A DNA stretch of 12,521 bases from the NCBI GenBank assembly GCA_022592435.1, contig JABYQS010000826.1:1-12521 (forward strand). The letters run 5' to 3'. The notes under the pieces are model-generated. The model had not been told where the DNA came from, ran no database searches, and worked only from the letters and a program-made list of their open reading frames with translations. Shown in pieces: positions 8,113 through 12,521 of the stretch. The stretch is from Cerioporus squamosus (Eukaryota > Basidiomycota > Agaricomycetes > Polyporales > Polyporaceae). Each line of letters begins with the position of its first letter. Within the stretch, counting starts at the first letter, position 1. Both the position numbers and the translations under genes were made by a program.

Positions 8113-9269
8113 CTAACAAGTGAAGACAGCCGGGCCTGGAATCAAATGAGCAATCTGCGTACTAGAATGTTTGCATGCGGACTACTGACAACTCACCTGG
8201 GATAGTGTAATTCTGAAGCGTCTGGTAGATGTTGATCTTCACACCTGTGACATACAGTCAAGTCAACATTTACTCGTATCACACAAAGCAAACCCTCCTT
8301 ACCGGGGTCGGTTCCCTTATAAGCACCGGGGAACGACACGGTAGCAGGGGACTTGGCTCCCGAGCCACCAGTGATGTTGATCTGGGCGCATTCCATGTAA
8401 AACTGAGCTCCAGGGTAGCTGGAGGCGGCGTGGAGAGCTACAACACGGCGTACAAAGAGTCAAACACGCAAGAAATAGTGGGGTTCAGGTAGAGGGACGA
8501 ACCGATAATCTCGTGCCTGAGCAGATATTGGCCCGAAGCGATGCAGCTCGGGATGGTGAAAGAGACCTTGCCCTTGTTTTTGATCAAGCGGTCGACGCCC
8601 CAGGTCTGGTCAGACGCGGTCAGGCCATCCTGGTGGATCTTGAACCACTGAAGGCCGGTGACAGAACTCTGGGTCGCGTCGGGTATCTTCGCCCTACAGA
8701 GGCAAAACGATCAACAAATGTACCGAGGGAAGGGCGTAGACAGCACACAACGTACAAGTAGGTGATTATGGGTCCCTTGTGGCTGGCATCAATGGGATCT
8801 GCAGCATCGTTCGCGACTTGATTGAGTGTATGATGCCACTGGACAACGGTATTGCGTCAGAAGGCTCGCGCCCGGTGAATATCCCTAAGCGGGGGGTACC
8901 TCAGCCGTGACAGAAGCACCGGCAGGGACATTGACGACCGCCTTGGAGACAGGCTGGTGGTACGGGTTGATGCCTGATAGCAGTCTTCAGATAAGTCTGG
9001 GCCAATAACCGGTTGTAGATAGGTAAGTACGAACCTCCATTGCAGATGATGTCGTTCGAGTTCACGTCGGTGATGGGCTATTCTCGTAGTATGGTGAGTA
9101 GAGTAACAGGTGGAGCGAGCTTGCCCAGACTTACTCCGTCGTAATCCGGCGCTCGAATGCCGGTCAATTCACCTTGGTCAACGCCGTTGACATATAGTTT
9201 CTGGAAGATCGTGTGCGCCGATGCACATCCCGAGAGGAACAGTACCGCAGAGAATGCGAGGAGCTTCAT
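8113..9269 (-). CDS. AA9 lytic polysaccharide monooxygenase, copy B
   Basis: Paralogue of copy A with the same presumed activity. Exons are 9135-9269, 9035-9077, 8900-8973, 8756-8838, 8503-8693, 8303-8437, 8197-8244 and 8113-8135. They sum to 732 bases, or 243 residues plus TAG. Exons 2-8 have exactly the same lengths as in copy A, and exon 1 is one codon shorter in the signal peptide. Residues 1-18 are the signal peptide ([18 protein letters not shown]). H19 starts the mature enzyme and, with H104 in ASHKGP, forms the copper brace; Y189 in GAQFYMEC is axial. My hand alignment finds 21 differences in 225 mature residues (about 91% identity). Most lie in the [21 protein letters not shown] and [11 protein letters not shown] stretches; the copper-site motifs are unchanged. 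All seven introns are 57-65 bases with GT donors. There is no CBM1, and the protein ends PAVFTC. NIT and NYT are sequons. Confidence 0.97.
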
Positions 9270-9941
9270 GGCGCGAAGAGTTGCTAGAGGTCGGGGCGAC
9301 GTGCTGGTCTTTTGTACGACAGGAGGTTTGCTTGGAACTGGGACCGAGTATGTGCCAAGGAAAGGCGACAGCCCTTGCGTATCATCAGCGCACCAGAGGG
9401 AGAGACACGAGGCGGCTTCCTGGAGCCTTTTCGGATGAATATGGCAGCCTAGTGGTGAACTGACGTGCATCGGGCGCGAGCTTTAGCAGAAACAACGCCG
9501 ACACAGGTCCGAGTATACAATTACACGCTATCGGAAGACTGTCTTGAATGGCGGGGACTGGTTCGTATGGCCGAGAAATATGTACGAGCAACATCATCTG
9601 GACAGTCGATAGTATACGAAGCGGGGATCAGATAGGACATGACGATAGTCAAGAGTCAAGACATACCTGCGGGTCATGCCGGAGGAACGCCACCAGGTGC
9701 CCGCGCTTGATTTGGCAAGCGAAGCGCCGACGAGTCCCGCGAGAAGGCCAAGGAGCAGGCATGACCATGCCCCCGCGACCTCATGTGAAACAGTACTTAT
9801 ATTACAAGCGGGCCTCGACAAGGTCCGTGGAAGGCGAACAAAATGCGATAATGATATGCTACAAATGCCAGAGTCGGTACTACCCACCATCGGGACACTC
9901 GTCGCCCGGAAGTACAAGGTATGATGCAGGTTTGGGTATGT
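9270..9941. promoter_or_regulatory. Upstream region of AA9 copy B
   Basis: The 672 bases lie between the copy B start codon and the stop of the DUF6593-type gene. They contain GCGGGG at 9551-9556 and 9621-9626 and its complement CCCCGC at 9771-9776. All three match SYGGRG, the binding consensus of the glucose repressor CreA/Cre1, which is known to control cellulolytic genes. In GC-rich DNA these hexamers also arise by chance. No firm TATA box is seen. The open frames here (minus 9594-9917, plus 9676-9924 and plus 9548-9973) are discussed under findings and are not called as genes. Confidence 0.4.
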
Positions 9942-10734
9942 TCAGTACTTGTTCGCCGCGAGGTATCGCATAATGGTCAACGTAGTCAGTATTTCTGAGA
10001 GCATGCGTCAGCCAAGCTACCATCACTGCATAGATACGGGGTGCTCACCAAGTGCAAGGTGCGTGAAGGGTTCGTATATGGTCAACATGTTGCCCGATGT
10101 GTTGTACGCGGGCTTTTCGGGGGGCTTGAGGCTGTAGTGCGCAACAACGTAGTCGCGAGAGTCGACGCACTGCGATTCTTCAGTCAGCTCAAGCGCGATG
10201 AACGCAGAGGGTGCCGCAGACTCACCGACCACTCGTGACCCTTCACTGCGCGGTGTATCCACCGATATTCCTCACCATTCGCAGCCGTATATTTTCGCGA
10301 CAGCGACCTGAGAGAGCACACAGACGTACGTCAGCATGAGCTTCCGAGTATCACGCTTCGAGTCCAAAGCAGTGCCAGCGACAGATGCTCGAAACAGGCA
10401 CTCACCCTGCAAACATCGATGTCTTCCGTAGGTACTGCCCCATGGGCATCGAAACGCTCGACTGGACAAACGAGACGTTCCCGAGCGTCCCATTCGGTCC
10501 GAACTCCAGGACCACCGCAGGCTCGCGCTGGGGCGGGCGCGAGTGGCGCTGGCTGGACGACCGTCGCCCGGTATTGTAGACCATGAGCGTCGACTCCGCT
10601 GGGAAGTGTGCAGCTTGTGAAGGAGAGGGACGCGCGACGCGCAGGAAGAGGCGGTCATAGATTTCGTCGAAGTCCGAGCCTGTGTACTGCCCGGTGCGGT
10701 CCTCAAGGTAGTATGGGAGCGCCTTGTTGATCAT
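9942..10734 (-). CDS. DUF6593-type protein
   Basis: Four exons, 10406-10734, 10226-10307, 10049-10169 and 9942-9994, give 585 bases, or 194 residues plus TGA. Introns are 98, 56 and 54 bases, all with GTGAG donors and CAG acceptors, and all joins keep frame. The product resembles fungal proteins of the DUF6593 type, which have no established biochemical role. Matching stretches are TLMVYN (49-54), VVLEFGPNGTLGNVSF, then MSMPMGQYLRKTSMF, SLSRKYTAANGEEYRW (111-126), EWSCVD (135-140), VAHYSLKPPEKPAY, SGNMLTIYE, and a C-terminal LTIMRYLAANKY. A Ser/Arg/Pro-rich insert follows TLMVYN. No signal peptide or membrane segment is seen, so it is probably intracellular. Family assignment is from remembered motif order. 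The gene model is firmer than the name. Confidence 0.85.
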
Positions 10735-10835
10735 GGTCGAGTGGCTGAACGCCTTCGGTTACGGTGTCGTAGAGAGGAGGGTCCTGTTGGCGGGAGGGGG
10801 GGAGTGAGTGAGATGGCCCAGCGGATGGATGGTGG

Positions 10836-10842
10836 ATATATA
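10836..10842 (-). promoter_or_regulatory. TATA-like element of the DUF6593-type gene
   Basis: The minus strand reads TATATAT about 102-108 bases upstream of the ATG at 10734. A pyrimidine-rich stretch lies between it and the start codon on the coding strand, as is usual for fungal promoters. Confidence 0.45.
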
Positions 10843-11100
10843 GTGACTGCGGCGCAAGGACAGACGCAACTTGAATGGCGCGAGTGAAGAGGTGGTCAGA
10901 CGCCGGATCGGGCACCCAAGGGTCCAAGGGTGGACGTGTTCGCATTCGAGGAGGACCTTCCAGGTGAGCCGCAGCGCGTGTGCCGATCATGTAAGCTCCA
11001 TCGCCTCCCGTCTCCGCCCCTTCGCATCTCACGTCGCGCATCTCTCGCCCAGCTGGCGTTCGCACCACCTGCGGGGAGGTGCACTGAATAGACGAGGAAC

Positions 11101-11133
11101 AGAAGCGCTGCGGGGATACGCAGCGCTTCTTTT
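11101..11133 (+). other. Perfect 12-bp hairpin followed by a T-run
   Basis: Positions 11101-11112 (AGAAGCGCTGCG) are the exact reverse complement of 11119-11130, around a six-base loop GGGATA. The right arm ends in the first T of a four-T run. The form is that of a bacterial intrinsic terminator, but the surrounding genes are clearly fungal. A Pol III end or RNA 3' stem is possible; a chance inverted repeat is the null view. Confidence 0.6.
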
Positions 11134-11864
11134 CATCTGGGCTAGTGCAGAACAGGAACAGCACACACGGCCGCGTCCCATGCTCGATATAGACCCTCCG
11201 GCCAACCCAGCAACCGAAACTCCCGGTGCTGGTCGGGAATCGCTCCCCTGTCACACCCGCCAGTGCGCTGCGCGCGTACGACCAGTACCATATTGGTCAC
11301 GAAGGTCGGGCATGAGCACAGCGTACCGAACACCCAAGGGGTGGCTTGAGGTGGCGTCGCTAAAAGAGCGTAGAAGTAATACGCCGGAATTCTTCTCGAG
11401 CACCACAACGCCTTTGTCATGCCACAAACAACCGGTCAACCGCCACGGCCCCATATCACAGAACCCAAGAGAAAACTCACCGCGCCACGTGAAGCCCTGC
11501 CATACGAATCCATCTTGACCGTGGTAACTAACCGGGACATCGGTTCGACCACAGCGAGCCACAGCGTCATCGCGAGGGGCTCAGCGAGCTCGAACGGCTG
11601 CTTGCTGTCCACCTGCACGCAATCGAAGTCAGAAAGAGTGCACTACGGCACCCTGGAGCGACAGTCCGCGACAGTTTGTGGCACAGGGCCTGCACTACTG
11701 CGATCTAAGACTGTCCTTCGAGACAGGGACATGACAGCCTTCTCTTCATCAGCTTCATTGGCTTCATTTCGGCCCTCCTGGTCCGAAAGCATAACGCGCG
11801 CTGAATGGTCAGTGCCCCAAAGATGAACAATTAGAACCTGAAGCGCACTCATAAGTGATCCGTC

Positions 11865-12521
11865 TTATTCGTCTCCACCCCAGAAGTTGCTTGAGAACCT
11901 CTTGTCCCCCCCATCAGCTGCGGGCTTGGAATTGGCGTCATTACGAGCGAGAATCGCCGCACCTGCCGGAAGCGTAGCGAACCGTTCATACGAGGAGGCA
12001 GCTGACCAGCGGAAAGCTCGACATGTCCTGACGACGTCAGTGTGAAAGAGACTCGGCGCGTGAGATCGACATTCTCACATGTACACACCTGACCTTCACT
12101 GTGTGGCGCGTCACGGCTGGTCGAGACGGGCCTCACTCGACGGACAGCAGATGGACAGGTAAGCACCAACGCCGACGCCCTGGAATCCAGGGGCAGGTGC
12201 GCTCCGCTGAGAGGCCCTTCTCGCAAGACGCCGTCGAATTGCGAAGCCACTGCGTGGTTTGACAAGTCGTTTAAGAAGATACTGCTCACCTCGATTGCTG
12301 TGACGTGGGTGGCTTCTGCACGATCGTACGGCACTTCGTCCCGAGGTTGCGAACGAACCTGGGGTGTGCTTCCTGGCTAGGTAAACCATACAATGACACC
12401 GAGGCCTCGGGATCTAATACAAGAAACACGCAGTACGAACCATCGCAAGGTCCGTGACATTTTGGTACATCGCAAGGCCACCTGACAGATGAGCGTGTTA
12501 GTCGATGTATTTCGTTGTCGA
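11865..12521 (-). CDS. Candidate partial gene at the right edge, splicing unresolved
   Basis: Two minus-strand stretches look like exons of a gene entering from beyond the window. The first, 12300-12521, is open from the window edge, reads ...DPEASVSLYGLPSQEAHPRF, then VRNLGTKCRTIVQKPPTSQQ, and meets an in-frame TGA exactly at a good GTGAGC donor. The second, 11865-12027, starts after a CGTCAG acceptor, reads FRWSAASSYERFATLPAGAA, then ILARNDANSKPAADGG, and ends SSNFWGGDE with TAA. A 61-base intron (12028-12088, GTGTGT donor) could join it to a short exon reading VTRHTVKVR (12089-12116). I could not link that piece to the first in frame. No family recognised. The two stretches might belong to different genes, or the region may be decayed. 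Confidence 0.35.

Larger units (their letters stand above)
10735..11864. other. Region without a resolvable gene
   Basis: It starts with the promoter of the DUF6593-type gene. Several open frames compete on both strands. One runs on plus at 10871-11518, without an early ATG unless the ATG at 10875 is used with a good GTGAGC donor at 10964. A shorter plus frame is at 10888-11091. Minus frames are at 11251-11562 and 11643-11852. Some have plausible composition (minus 11251-11562 has DVPVSYHGQDGFVWQGFTW followed by a good GTGAGT donor), but none gives a recognised domain or a complete model. Confidence 0.4.

Noticed and set aside
9594..9917. Minus-strand frame with a hydrophobic segment (SCLLLGLLAGLVGASLA) followed by a GTATGT donor
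   Set aside because: It looks like a membrane helix, but no upstream start with support and no downstream exon could be joined. The opposite strand is open as well, so no gene is called.
11101..11133. Reading the hairpin and T-run as a bacterial rho-independent terminator
   Set aside because: Flanking genes have spliceosomal introns and fungal families. There is no bacterial gene in the window for it to end.

Overview
The window looks like nuclear DNA of a filamentous fungus, most probably a wood- or litter-decaying basidiomycete. It is GC-rich. Its genes are broken by many introns of about 50-70 bases with GTRNGT donors and YAG acceptors. It carries two AA9 lytic polysaccharide monooxygenase (LPMO) genes and a gene of the DUF6593 type that I associate with Agaricomycetes. 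I saw no bacterial operons, rRNA, tRNA or CRISPR array.

Layout from left to right. 297-1011 (minus) is an unrecognised 214-residue soluble protein with one intron. 1894-4033 (minus) is a six-exon gene for an ER-lumenal TPR plus J-domain co-chaperone of the P58IPK/DNAJC3 family (546 residues). Its first intron is oversized, and its promoter has ACGTG elements of the kind used in the unfolded protein response. 4465-5492 (plus) is a divergently transcribed, unrecognised, low-complexity gene whose two halves lie in different frames, so at least one intron remains unplaced. 5493-6381 is a convergent spacer. 6382-7517 and 8113-9269 (both minus) are head-to-tail AA9 LPMO paralogues with eight exons each, intron positions in register and about 91% identical mature proteins. 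9942-10734 (minus) is a four-exon DUF6593-type gene. 10735-12521 holds no gene I can model end to end. It does hold a perfect 12-bp hairpin followed by a T-run, and coding-looking exons of a probable minus-strand gene running off the right edge.

How the genes fit together. The AA9 pair is one functional unit: secreted copper enzymes that cut crystalline polysaccharide oxidatively. The P58IPK homologue works in the secretory pathway that such enzymes pass through, but there is no evidence of coregulation. The remaining genes look like unrelated neighbours.

All exon joins were worked out by hand from splice consensus, frame continuity and, for the LPMOs, comparison of the two copies. For the five minus-strand models (all but the right-edge fragment) the exon lengths sum to whole codons. 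I found no clearly new biological system. The observations most worth following are the GC-AG intron in one LPMO copy opposite a GT-AG intron in the other, the coding-like stretch inside the P58IPK intron, and the hairpin near 11.1 kb.
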